Below are positions 11,813 to 21,900 of a DNA stretch of 64,000 bases, one piece after another. The stretch covers positions 9,326,001 to 9,390,000 of the forward strand of contig OZ038466.1 of assembly GCA_964036295.1 (NCBI GenBank), in the 5' to 3' direction. This DNA comes from Plumapathes pennacea (lineage: Eukaryota; Cnidaria; Anthozoa; Antipatharia; Myriopathidae). The translations under genes and the position numbers were made by a program. The first letter of the stretch is position 1, and every line of letters starts with the position of its first letter. The notes under the pieces are model-generated. The model saw only the letters and a list, made by a program, of their open reading frames with translations, had not been told where the DNA came from and did not search any database.

Positions 11813-14343
11813 AAGTGTTTAAATTAGACATGGGAGAATTTGGTTTTGTTGCTCAAATTACAAATTGTTGTCATTGGCAATGGACCACCTATCAGTCTTT
11901 ACATGCCAAGCATGAGGTCACCCATGACAGACTGACAAAACATCAAAAAGCATGACAGCATCCTGATTATTACCCTATTATTACCACAGGGCTCGGGACA
12001 ATAATGATCAACCATTCTTTCAGTCAACTATAGTGACACATGAGAATTAAAGGAAGCTTATGCACGTGAGAATAAGTAGAGTGGAAGGGAATAAAGGGGG
12101 GTGGGGTGGTGCTTGTTACTAGGGTTTTAAGGTGTCATTACCAAATGAATACTTATGGAAATGTTGGTTAGAAAATTTTGACAGTAATAACATGTTCACT
12201 CCCAAGCTCAAAATACAGATTCTCTAAACCTTTCAGAAGAAAACGTATGAGTAACTTAGTGAGAATGGATAGTCATCAGCTCTTATCTGAGCAAAGGTAT
12301 CAAAAGCCAAGTTCTCTTTACTGTACAGTTACTGAACAGTAAGTTATTGTGTCAGATTTGCATTCCCTACCTAGAAAGCTGCTGGAAAGTTCACCAGGAC
12401 TGATAAACTAATATGAATATTTTTCTTTTCTTTGCTAATTCTTTTCATGTGATTTGCAGCACGATAACCGGCTTATGATCAACCTATAATAGGCTTTCAA
12501 GCAGAGATGAGGCACGCCTCGACGGCTTGTAGTCGGTTCTACAAATATTTCATGATGGTTATAAAAAACGCATCGATTCGAAAACGCAGCCAAAGAGTCG
12601 ATCGATTTCAAAACACCTAGATTTCTGTTTTCGTTAAACAGCGAAAATGGACGGCGAAAAGGAGAAACAGAGAGTATAAACATTCCCTTTTATTCCTTTT
12701 GAACAATAAAAAACGCTCCGAAATATTCCAAGACTCCAAAGAGTCTCTCGGTCATCAATTAACATGCGACTGTACTTCAACGAAGGGATCATTTTCTTAC
12801 ATGCAACCATCTGCGGAATTCGACAAGGAGATGGGGTTTTATATACAAATGACGCGGCCCGCGTGACTCAGTCGAAAAGAATTTCGAACCTTAAGTGAAG
12901 CATCTCTGCATATTAATTACCAAAGTAAATGGAATCAACTGAAAAGTCAAACAAAAAGCGAGAGCGTCGGGCAAATTTCGCCTTGGAGGAATTGCCTGGC
13001 GCCATTATGAGTAAATTAAGCTCGAAGTGGGTTCTGCTTCACCAAATAACACGCAAGAAAATTACTTCCTTATGTTGAAAATTTACAGACGCGAAATGCC
13101 ACAGAAAACGAAATGTTTTAAAAAAATAATTGCCCTAAGCAAATAACTACTTTAACAAAAAGCGGGGAAAAAAAAGAAAGAATAATTTTACAAATGCTTG
13201 TGGCTACAGAAATTGAACCATAGTTATTTCGGTTGAGTTACGGTAAGCATGCAACCTGAGCCAAGAGCAAGTTTCACAAAATGAGCTTTGTTTAGTTTGT
13301 CGATGCACTCACACTAAAAGGATTTAGAACAAACATTACTTCAGTAGAACACACACGAAAACGTATGAATACATCACACAAAACTTTTTAAAGCGGATAT
13401 CGCAAACGAAACAGGAAACACATTTCCCGTTTCGGCAAAAGCTCAGTGGCTTTCGATAATAGCTCAATCCTCCAATCTGCTTTGGTCAGATTCAAAAGTA
13501 ACTCACGCGAAAGAGAAACCAAAAGAGTGCGCGATCTGCCAAAAACACAGCCTTGAAGATTCAAATTTGCGGGTGAAGACATTTGTTGTTTCAAAACCAA
13601 ACCTCCTGGAGCGACGACATATCCGCAAAATACAAAGGGCACCTTCACACATTGGTGCGATCTTGGAGCTACTGCCCTTTAGTATCAACACGAAAAGAAG
13701 GAATTTATGAAACACGAAAAGAAGACTCAGACATTTTATGCAAACTTGATATTGAAACGCGAGACCACTGACGCTGTCACCAAAGCTAGACAACGTTGGA
13801 AAGTTTTTGTGAGCTTGTAATGCTCAAAACATGCTGAGTACTTTTCCTTGGGCGACGCCGATAAACAAGCAACGTTACGGGAGTGAAGGGTGACTAAAAA
13901 AAACGTTGGCTTTGCACGCCAGAAATGTTAAATGATTAATGCACCTTTTGAGTATCAGATGGAAAAGCTGGCGACAATCAACGGTCACAGCTTCACCAAC
14001 CAGTACTCGCTCTCTTTCAGTGTGCAGCACTGACTACAACATCTAGTACATAAAACGAACAATCCGAAAATCCAGAATACGGTTATAGCGCAACATATTC
14101 GGCTCGTCAACACCGAGTTTTCAATTCCTTCGCTTCACAATCAACACTCCCACTTGGCGCTTAATATTGTTAGCCTGGCGAAACGAACTGATTCGCAACA
14201 CCAAACGCGTGCAAGTGGAATCCGAAACATCTAACCTAAACCTAATGTCTATCAAACATAACACAGCGCCAGAAATAGTACTTACTTGCATAGGACAAGA
14301 ACGCCAAGAGGACGGCGGTTGAAAAAACCAACAGCCCAGGCAT
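1690..14343 (-). CDS. NCAM/Fasciclin II-like cell adhesion molecule, 5 Ig + 2 FN3 (gene A, 3' end missing)
   Basis: Nine exons are readable: 14286-14343, 11033-11299, 10319-10585, 9545-9823, 8587-8735, 7340-7484, 6267-6536, 3420-3704 and 1690-1995, giving about 675 residues. Order: signal peptide (1-19, MPGLLVFSTAVLLAFLSYA), Ig1 (20-108), Ig2 (109-197), Ig3 (198-290), Ig4 (291-388, split over two exons), Ig5 (389-478), FN3-1 (479-573), FN3-2 (574-675). Ig landmarks include YTWSSPG/GKYTCEV in Ig3 and VSWKIDD/GVYTCEG in Ig4; FN3-1 has LFWDEPNDNGG and ETTYKFSVQA. Exons join in phase 1 except the internal Ig4 junction (phase 0), and every junction is GT-AG. Five Ig plus two FN3 is the layout of NCAM and Fasciclin II, homophilic adhesion proteins of the plasma membrane, so I infer that role. 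Ig2 lacks the first disulfide cysteine and Ig5 lacks the core tryptophan. The last visible exon ends in a phase 1 donor (GTGGGT), so more follows; the membrane anchor was not found in 1-1689. Orthology to NCAM is inferred from architecture only. Confidence 0.85.
2137..2421. repeat. Interspersed repeat with repeated CATGACTTTCC motifs
   Basis: The motif CCATGACTTTCCATGACC recurs many times, and the ends carry GGGTTCGT-like and ACGAACCC-like inverted copies. It lies in the intron between FN3-1 and FN3-2 of gene A. The family is unknown and no coding potential is seen. Confidence 0.5.
2714..3092. repeat. Foldback MITE-like element with nested hairpins
   Basis: Imperfect terminal inverted repeats, CAAAGAGGT at the left and its complement ACCTCTTTG at the right, enclose two strong hairpins. 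The larger spans about 2740-2843: arms GTGCAATACGGC and GCCGTATTGCAC, with TTTTTACGAGTC paired further in. The smaller is at about 2850-2872 (GTGTAATAAA and TTTATTACAC). Short translatable stretches here are by-products of the palindrome. Confidence 0.6.
3188..3383. repeat. 196 bp MITE with perfect terminal inverted repeats
   Basis: The ends are exact inverted copies: GTGTTACACTGGTCGATTTG at the left and the complement CAAATCGACCAGTGTAACAC at the right. It sits about 36 bases beyond the donor of the FN3-1 exon of gene A, on the intron side. It has no coding capacity. Confidence 0.8.
5383..5512 (+). repeat. Solo terminal fragment of the 2.4 kb element
   Basis: The stretch with GAGGTCGTACGCCAGAC, GAGATGGCGACCCGCTTGGA and CGTGATTATTACCCTCGC closely matches the right end of the element copy at 21053-23420 and the complement of the copy at 51822-54215. 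Only this terminus is present here. Confidence 0.7.
5652..5870. repeat. Degenerate tandem repeat of CGCAAAATGTAATAA-like units
   Basis: Variants of (AA)CGCAAAATGTAATAA and CACAAAATGTAATAAG alternate about ten times, and inverted forms (ATTACATTTTG) appear at the right end. The array is in a large intron of gene A. No gene is seen. Confidence 0.7.
5970..6020. repeat. AAAT microsatellite
   Basis: A run of about twelve TAAA units is broken once by a TATA insertion. It lies in the gene A intron upstream of the FN3-1 exon. Confidence 0.9.
8878..9195. repeat. Interspersed repeat related to 90-320
   Basis: The stretch begins GAGCTGTTTTTAGAGGACTG and ends in the inverted relative CAGTCATCCGAAAACGGCTC, so it has long terminal inverted repeats. 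It contains several copies of TCTGATTGGTT. It lies in the intron between the Ig3 and Ig4 exons of gene A. A partial relative occurs near 57430-57540 in LIPE. Confidence 0.55.
9936..10191. repeat. hAT-like MITE, 17 bp terminal inverted repeats
   Basis: The left end CAGGGTTCGAAATTAAT and the right end ATTAATTTTGAACCCTG are inverted copies with one mismatch. The terminal CAGGG resembles hAT-superfamily ends; that assignment is inference. Related elements are at 41143-41307 and 49496-49661. It lies between the Ig2 and Ig3 exons of gene A. Confidence 0.65.
11300..14285. other. First intron of gene A: telomere-like repeats, T30, MITE
   Basis: Scattered CCCTAA-type units occur at 11571-11600 and 11697-11755, a run of 30 T at 11780-11809, and a TTAA-family MITE at about 12196-12345. 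The remainder (12.4-14.2 kb) shows no recognisable exon on either strand and may include regulatory DNA near the first exon. Confidence 0.5.
14286..14343 (-). other. Signal-peptide exon of gene A
   Basis: The ATG (complement of 14341-14343) opens a 19-residue hydrophobic leader ending in SYA, followed by the donor GTAAGTACT after one extra base (phase 1). The next coding exon recognised is Ig1 at 11299, after an intron of about 3 kb. The leader fits a secreted or membrane type I protein. The promoter should lie just above 14343; I see no clear TATA element. Confidence 0.75.
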
Positions 14344-17300
14344 TTTGTGAGAATCTGACGCGTTATTACGGGAAACGGCGGCAGATGGATCAACACAATA
14401 ACCGCAGTTTATCTTTTTACCAGCTATGAAAAGGATTGGCTCACGTTGGGCGGAATATAAGCACTGCCACCGAGAAAATGCACCGAGGAAAAGGACGCGT
14501 AATTAGAACCCACGTGACCGATGTGACCGCGTGTAATTCAACACCACACTATACGTAAATTGTGGGCTGGGCCCTCTGTCAACCTTCCTGACACCGTGTT
14601 TGCGTTAGTTCTGTTTCGTTTTGTTTTTGTTCAATTAGCTCATTGTAAGTCATTTAGTTTATGTGTAAAGCTCTCCTCTCTGAGATTTCGAAAGACAACA
14701 TTTGGTTTTCCTTTTAGTTCGTATGTTTTTTACGACCAAACCTTTCGACTTTCAGGAATTTGTTCGGCAACTATAAAAACTGCCCGAAAATAGAATCTGC
14801 CAGGACATGACTTTGATAAATAAGCTTCCATGTCACACAACATCCGATCTTACACAAAATAACGGAAATAGTAATTTCATCACAGTGGCAGATCCATTTT
14901 CCCTCTAGTTGGCAGCCGCAGAACAGTTCCTATTTTGTGCTGTGACATCTTTTTTCTCTTCTGTACGAGATTTTGTCTGGATCCCTTTTCAGACAAAAAA
15001 AAAAAAGAGAGGTGAAATCGCAAGCGCCTCCGTGTAAAAGACAGCCTAAAACTAATGACTTCAATCTTTGAGACCGTCACACTTGGCTGACACTCGAGCC
15101 GAATGTGGAGGAAACTGAGGTAAGAGTCCCACACTTCACCCCACCCTGATCCCAGACCGGGTCTATCACACTTCCACTCTTCACAGGAGGCTTAGAAGCG
15201 CACGCAAGTTGATAAACAGGTCTATTTTGGGGACACTTTCCCTTTCCTCGATGCTGAGTGCCGCAAGAGACCACCAACAAACAACACGGCGCAGGTGGAG
15301 ACTTGACCTGTGCGTACAGCCAAATCAGCGAGCGAGTGTTGCCGTTTAGTGTCACAGCCAACTATATCTCACACATGACATCAAGCTTAACATTTATCGT
15401 CGGATTGTAGTCTCTGTGTCGCATGTCTTTTGCTTCGTCTCTTCGGCACTTGATACGTGACAGTTTTACTAATGCGCGGCTTTCGAAAAATCATTTCCGT
15501 TTACGCGTTCTCACTCGCCTTGATGACCAAAGGTAGTTTAAGATCGTCTTATCCCAGGGCATTAAACTAACACAAAATCGTGTAATCGAAAATTCTACGG
15601 GGAGGCGAGGTGCCAGTCCTCACAACTTTGGGTCAGGGTGTGCCGCACTCTGTCCCTCTGATCCGTTCTGACCAAAATTGGCAGTTTTCCAGTTTTCCCT
15701 TTGTCTGAATGTTCCCCAGACTTCGTAATTTGTTGTTGTCTCATATCCAAACCACGAGACCTATCACAAAATCTACTACCCTCTTCCAGACTCGAAACGG
15801 GGGGAGGGGGGCGGTACGTATTTATACACCCACTGATCCAATAATTGCCAGCTTGCCTCTGACGCGCAATCAATGGTGATTGATCCAGATCGTCACGATC
15901 CCAGAAATGCTTTGCATAACTGTCACTCACTATGGATACGAAAGTAATTCAGAAGCGAGTGATGTGCACTGGCGGGTTTTTTTCTTCTTCTTTTTCTAAA
16001 TAAGAGGTTATGTTGGACCAATGCTTTCTCCCGTCAGAACGTAAACGAGGAGCGAATACGAGTGATCAGAGAAACGATACGACGCACACCAGAATGGAAT
16101 GCTACTTGCTGTGGGAACTCAGTAGTTTTGGTTTTCACCCTGATTCATAATTCAGATTCTCCCAACCATTCGAGAGAAAAATGGTAAGAGTGATACAGTG
16201 AGAATTGATAGTTAAATCAGGTGTCACCTGAGCAAGTTATTAAAAAATCAAGTTCTTTATTCTGTATGATATATTTTTGGTGAAAACGGAGAAAATCGAA
16301 GTTGATCACTCTTGGAAGTGACAGGGAACCAGTTTAGACGCCAACGCCTTTTTCACGAGCCGAAGTTTGGGTCGTCTAGTCTTCTGACTTACACGCTGAA
16401 CTTATAGTATTGGTGAAGGCCTAGAATTTTCAATAGTTCATGCATATTACTAGTAGTAATCAGAGATTAGTCAGGTGCATTCGACTTTTCTTTGCTTGGA
16501 GTTGTTTTTGTTCTAAACCGATCTCGAAAAGTACGTGGGTTTCGTCTGAAACCGGAAGTGAGCAGCACGAAGACCGTGCGGTCCAGGTTCGAACCCTTTT
16601 TCTTTCTTTCTTTTTCTTTTCTTTTCTTTTCTTTGCACATGAGTTTCACCACAAAGCCGTATATTTCTTCCAGATAAGTATCTGGAACATCAGTAAAGTG
16701 TCGGTTGCATATTGAGTATATTTTCATCAACGCAGGAACTGAAATACGGCAATCGTAGCCTGCGAAACAGGCCCTTGTGTAGCGTCCGTTGGCCGCGCTC
16801 AGTTGTCCGCGCGTGGTCGGCAAAAGGTGGTTGTGTAGCATCCGAAGAGGGGAATGCAAGGGCCCCTAGTATACACCTCGCCCCAGACTCCGACGCGGCC
16901 ATAAATCCTCGCCCTAGACTCCGACGCGGCCATAAAACGATTCGACGTTCTAACTGCTCGTGAAAAACAAACCCTAGGGATTGTGTCGCAGGCTACGGCA
17001 ATCGCGAGTCGAGTTACATTTTTCTGTGGAATTCTTGCTGTCGTGCTGCCCTTGTATCCCAGATATTGGTTTCTTTCAATGAAAAGTAGCTGTCTTTGCC
17101 TTTGATAGACCTCAGTGTGATCATTCAGAGCCAATCGTGCGACAAGAGCGCTCATAATAATTATTCAAAATGGTGCAGATTTGGAACATCACCGCGGAAA
17201 GCACGTGACAGATATCCCATCGACCCCACAGTACCCAAATCCGGTTGAGATTAGGGTTGCGTTCACCTAACGTCGAAGGTTCGGTGTATGAAACTACGTT

Positions 17301-18883
17301 TGCCGTCGTGCCCACACGAAAGGGTGACATCACAGACGATCAGATAATAGGGATTTGTAAAGGGAGTCTGTTTAAAACACGTTTTACGTGTATACTGATT
17401 ACGATATTCGCTTTAAAGAGCAGGCATTTGTCCGAAAGTTGAGCGCGTAAATATTGCGAGTTTTCAGTATATTACGGTCTTACCCAATTTCTAGGAGCTA
17501 CACAGTACATTCTTCAAATAGCTATTACCTTGCTTCAGTACAAAATAGGATTTCTGTCCCTCTATCACTACGAACTAACCGTTCGATATTTCGTGCAGTG
17601 CAATATAAATGTGAATGTTAAGAGTTTCCTCGCTTACCTATCCAACTCGAATGTACACTGCGCTTTTCCAAGTTCTCTGTTATAATTCCCGCTCGATTAC
17701 ATCTGTACAGTTTGGGTTTAACGGCTTCCCTTGCAGAGTTTCAGCGAACCGGGTTGAACAGGCGCCATCTTGACCACGCGGACAGTTGACCGGGGAATGG
17801 GCGCTACAGGCAGCGACAATTTTCCCGCCCTTTCATCGTGCGATCCCGGCCTGAAACAAAACTTGGTGGAGAACTGCCATTTTGAATAATGTAGTTAATG
17901 TAGAAATAAACCAAGCTCAGCAGATATATTTACTTGACACACACCTGTTCGCTTTTAAAGAAGCCAAGTGTATGTTTTCACTCTGGCCAGTTTGCTTGCC
18001 TAATTTTTCAGGGTTTCGAGCTCGTTCGCAGGCTCCCTCCCCCTGCGGGCGGATGCGGAGGGGCTGGAGATGTCTAAAAACTCAGGCTGCCAGGCTTTTT
18101 CTTCGGCTTTTCGCTGCTACTAAATTGTAAAAAAAGGGAGCTGTACATACATCATGTTGCTCTAAATTGTAAAAATATATGCATACATCAAGTAAGAAAC
18201 GGAAAAAAAATTATATTCTATTCTATAAAAGTATATGTACATGAAGTGTGGCTAAAGACTCGAATGATTGTCCAATTAAATCTATGTACATATTGAGAGA
18301 TTGCACTGCTAATTACAGAATTAAACCAATCAAAGTAGAGGTCCCAGAAAAAGATTTTTGGGATGCGAGATTCGGCATATCTTATAGCCTGCGTGCTCCT
18401 CCGCAATGCAGTACCGCAAAGGGCTCTAACATGGATCAGTGGTCAATAAATAATCTTTCTATATTTCTTTATTAAGTTATTTTGTTTAAAAACAACAACA
18501 GCATCGTCTCAAAATTGCGACTTCGTTTTAAACTTGACCTGCATTACATAACCTAAATAACCGCGAGACTAATTATTGTTTGAGTTATTTAGTTCTTGGT
18601 GGCTTTACCCCGAGTTTCAGGCTTGCTTATCTTCCAACCAGTATAAATAAAAAGCCCTTTTGTACACCCAGTCTCGGGCCAATTCCATTAACTGAAGTGT
18701 ACTTTTTAAGTCGGACCACTTTTCCTACTGAACGTTAAACCACACTTTAGTCCAATGATGCGGCCAAATACTGTTGTAGGCTATCGATGCATTTGAAATC
18801 TGTGTCCGCGCCTTTTTGTATGTGCGCGGCCAGGAAATCCACCATTTTGAACAAACCAGTGCAATGCCGAAGAACCAAGGTGC
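14344..18883. other. Spacer between genes A and B; MITEs, no supported gene
   Basis: This region holds the presumed promoter of gene A at its left and the presumed 3' UTR of gene B at its right. Recognisable contents: a TTAA-family MITE at about 16150-16325, a CT-rich run at 16600-16635, a 242 bp palindromic element at 16755-16996, and a possible decayed coding stretch at 16626-16741. The rest contains only short random reading frames. Confidence 0.5.
16755..16996. repeat. GTAGCCTGCGA-family MITE
   Basis: The element starts GTAGCCTGCGAAACAGG and ends TGTCGCAGGCTAC, inverted copies of about 11-12 bases. Inside, a CCTCGCCC(C/T)AGACTCCGACG unit is directly repeated about 40 bases apart (near 16876 and 16909). 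Other members are at 44945, 45585 and 50599. Confidence 0.65.
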
Positions 18884-18957
18884 CTAACAGAATATAACCA
18901 TCGACGACAGGACAGCGAGAACCAATGAACTGGCGGTAACAGCCTGGGCCGAGGAAC
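18884..18957 (-). other. Terminal exon of gene B encoding the GPI-type signal
   Basis: Minus-strand acceptor TATCTTCACGCAG precedes GTTCCTCGG. Read in phase 1, as required by the FN3 donor at 19902, the exon encodes 23 residues after the junction codon and ends at TAG. The other two frames are also open for a while, which hides this exon from a simple longest-frame search. The frame is fixed by the phase of the upstream exon, and the hydrophobic ending would be unlikely by chance at exactly the point where an anchor is expected. Confidence 0.68.
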
Positions 18958-21900
18958 CTGCGTGAAGATAAGTGAGATATCAGTACTGACACTTAGATCT
19001 TTTGTTCCCAGGGCACCGCGGGAAACACGTATTCGAGGGACGAGAGGGAGGAGGGAGAGGAGGAAACTTCCCCTTCGACGTCCTTTCTGCGCTCGTCCCA
19101 ATTTTCTCGCGGTCAAAAATCGAAGAAGTCTTCGTATGCGCTCAGAAACTATGCAAATGCTTGCTACGCAGGCTACTGACCAACAGATCGAAGTGAAAAT
19201 ACAAGGATATTTAACAATTATTCGCCGAAGTGGAGGTGAATAGCGGTGGATATTTACCGAGCCGTTTCAACGAGGTAAATGTCCACCGCTATTCACCGAC
19301 ACTGAGGCGAATAATTGTTTTAGTATATACCACACAAGTTTAATAGCCATCTCCCAAATAGCTATTTTATTTCCGACAAAAGTGGGCAAAAACTGGGTTC
19401 GCGCGCCATTTTGTTTTACCGGAAGCCGCCGGGAGGTGAATAGTACTTGATATTCCGAGATTGAGGAGCCAATCAGAGCGCGCGAAAAGCACTATTTACT
19501 TGTGTGGTATATACTAAACGTAGTTTTTCGTTCTCTACTTTTGTCAATACTCTGAGCTTGGACAATTCCTATGGAAAACCTGAAATCGTCACAGTTCAGT
19601 GGACTCACTGGCAGCTGCAGGAAAAACGCAACTAACAAACCAACAAACAGCCAAAAATATTTCATTCATATTTCCCAGATACAGTGAAACTGCCCGCGGT
19701 AGCTCACGAGAGGTTTTACTAACTGTAATTTAACCAAGGAAATATTTAGTATGTTGGTATAATATTCATCGCATTCCTTTTCAAGCGCGCGAAACTCGAG
19801 TAGGGAGAGTACTGGGGTAAAGAGAACGAGGAACCCTCGCTCCCAGTCCCCCTACACGCGCTCGAAAAGCCAATAATACCAACTGCAGTGTAAAGTCTTA
19901 CATATTTCTGTAGTATTGAATGGAATTGTCCTCCAGGATCCGCTGCCCATGCTGTTTTTAGCGTTCAACCTCACCACATAACTGCTGCTTCTCTCCAGTC
20001 CATTGAAAGTGCGGGACGTGGTGCTTACACCATATGATTTCGACTCCACTATACTGCCTTCTTGTAGTATCTCGATGCGATATCCAGTAACATCACTACC
20101 CCTGTTGTTTAAAGGGGTGTCCCAGGTCAGGTCCACACGATCACAATTGGGAATTACTTCAACCTTGGACGGAGGTTCAGGGGGACCTGAGTTTGAGTGA
20201 AAAACGTATCAACGTAAAGATCAAATTACACGGTGCAAGTTTTGCTTACGAGGGCCTAGGTAAGAGAGATTTTTGGCCCGATAGGGACTGGAAACTACCA
20301 CGTGTCGCATTCGGCTTTGCTTTCTCACGACACGATCGAATCGTACCGCTGTGAATTAACACTGCGACATGCGATTCGTCCGAGCAACGGATTGACCGAA
20401 CCATGATTCGGCCATTGGCCCTTTATTTAACAGGAAAACGTACATAAAAGAATATATAAATAAACAGCAAGCGACAAGTCAATCGAGGCACGAGATTTAG
20501 AACCCCTACGAAGTACCAAATACGGGTTTCCTTTCGCCAGCCGTTATTACCAACCCTTTGAAACGGCCAACAACAAAAAATTTATATATACCCTTTCTCA
20601 AAATCTGAGGCTTGGATCTCTTTCGTATAGACCAACACAGGGAGTGTCTTCCCCTCCCCACCCCCCTCCCCCTCAATCTTCTAAGGAATGTAGTGAACAT
20701 TATCATGCTGTGCTTTAGGTTTACCTGTTCTGTACACCTCTATAGAGTGGCTCGCTTCTCCAGCGACGTTTTTACCCTCGCACGTATAAAACCCAAAATC
20801 ATCGAGACTTATGGTGGAGAACTCGTATGAGACAGATCCCGACCCGCTGGCCACTTCCTTGTTATTCCCTGGTCTTCTCATGGTCACATTTGGCACCGGG
20901 TCCCCGTCGAAGGCACACTTAATCTTTAGCCGCTCGGTGCCTTTCAACGGTGAATATATTGTGCGCGTTGTAGTTTCAGAAAGTCTCACAGTCGGTTTGT
21001 CTGAAATAAAGAAAATGCTCAGTAAGGGTGCGCTTGAATTCCAACGTCATTATTACTATAAATACGATGTTCGCAGGTATCCCCTTGTCCTAATCCAGAA
21101 AAACCCAGCTCAACCTTTACGAAGATGTGTACCGTGTGAATTTTTATTCACAAAAGCAACATACTTTCATGCCAGTGTGACCTCTGGTATGTTTTGGTTG
21201 TGTGACATGCTGTCCATTCTCCCAAACCCGTTTTGTCACGGAACGCCTATATTTCACAGGATTCCGGTTGATATATTTCGGACAGTTGATTGGTTCTGTG
21301 AGCCCCCGTGGGGCTGACGTCACGATAGTTTTCACAAGTTTGCGGCATTTGTAATACACGAGGTGGAATACGCGTCCATTTGTTCCTTGTCTTCGGCTGA
21401 GACACTTAGTAGCTGTACTTGGCGGCTTTGATATTCTGGTGCGCTGCTTCACTGAATACCACGGCGTATTCCTTGTCATTCTCTGCCGGAGAAACTTCAA
21501 AATTTGGCCTTGTGAGTTGTACTTCGCGGTTTTGATATTCTGATACGCGTCTTCACTGAATACCATGACGTGGTCCTCGTCTTTCTTTCTCCGGGACACT
21601 TCAAAGTTTGGCGGCGACTTGGTACTTGCCGGTCGTTATATCATCGGTGCACTTCTTCATGACATGAGGCAGCAAAAGAACTCAAGTGACAGGAATAGAA
21701 GGCCATGAAATCTAGTATCAAGACGTTCCATAAACGGCAAAACTGTAGCTTCCACGTGTACTAAAGATGTTCTGTTCTACTTCTAAAATCAGTATAAGGT
21801 AAATCAGTCTTAATGACATGGGTTTGTTATACAGCATTCAGGAGCTATTGTAGGTTCTCGATTTTTAGTCACTTTTAGCGGGTCAGACTTCGAACAGCAA

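Noticed and set aside
16583-16596. GGTTCGAACCC, a tRNA B-box-like sequence
   Set aside because: No A box at the right distance on either strand; it is followed by a CT microsatellite.
18747-19116. Overlapping minus-strand open frames of 81 and 111 codons suggesting a separate gene
   Set aside because: They run through the terminal exon of gene B in other frames and have no upstream exon of matching phase; the phase 1 frame with the GPI-type tail explains the splice site better.
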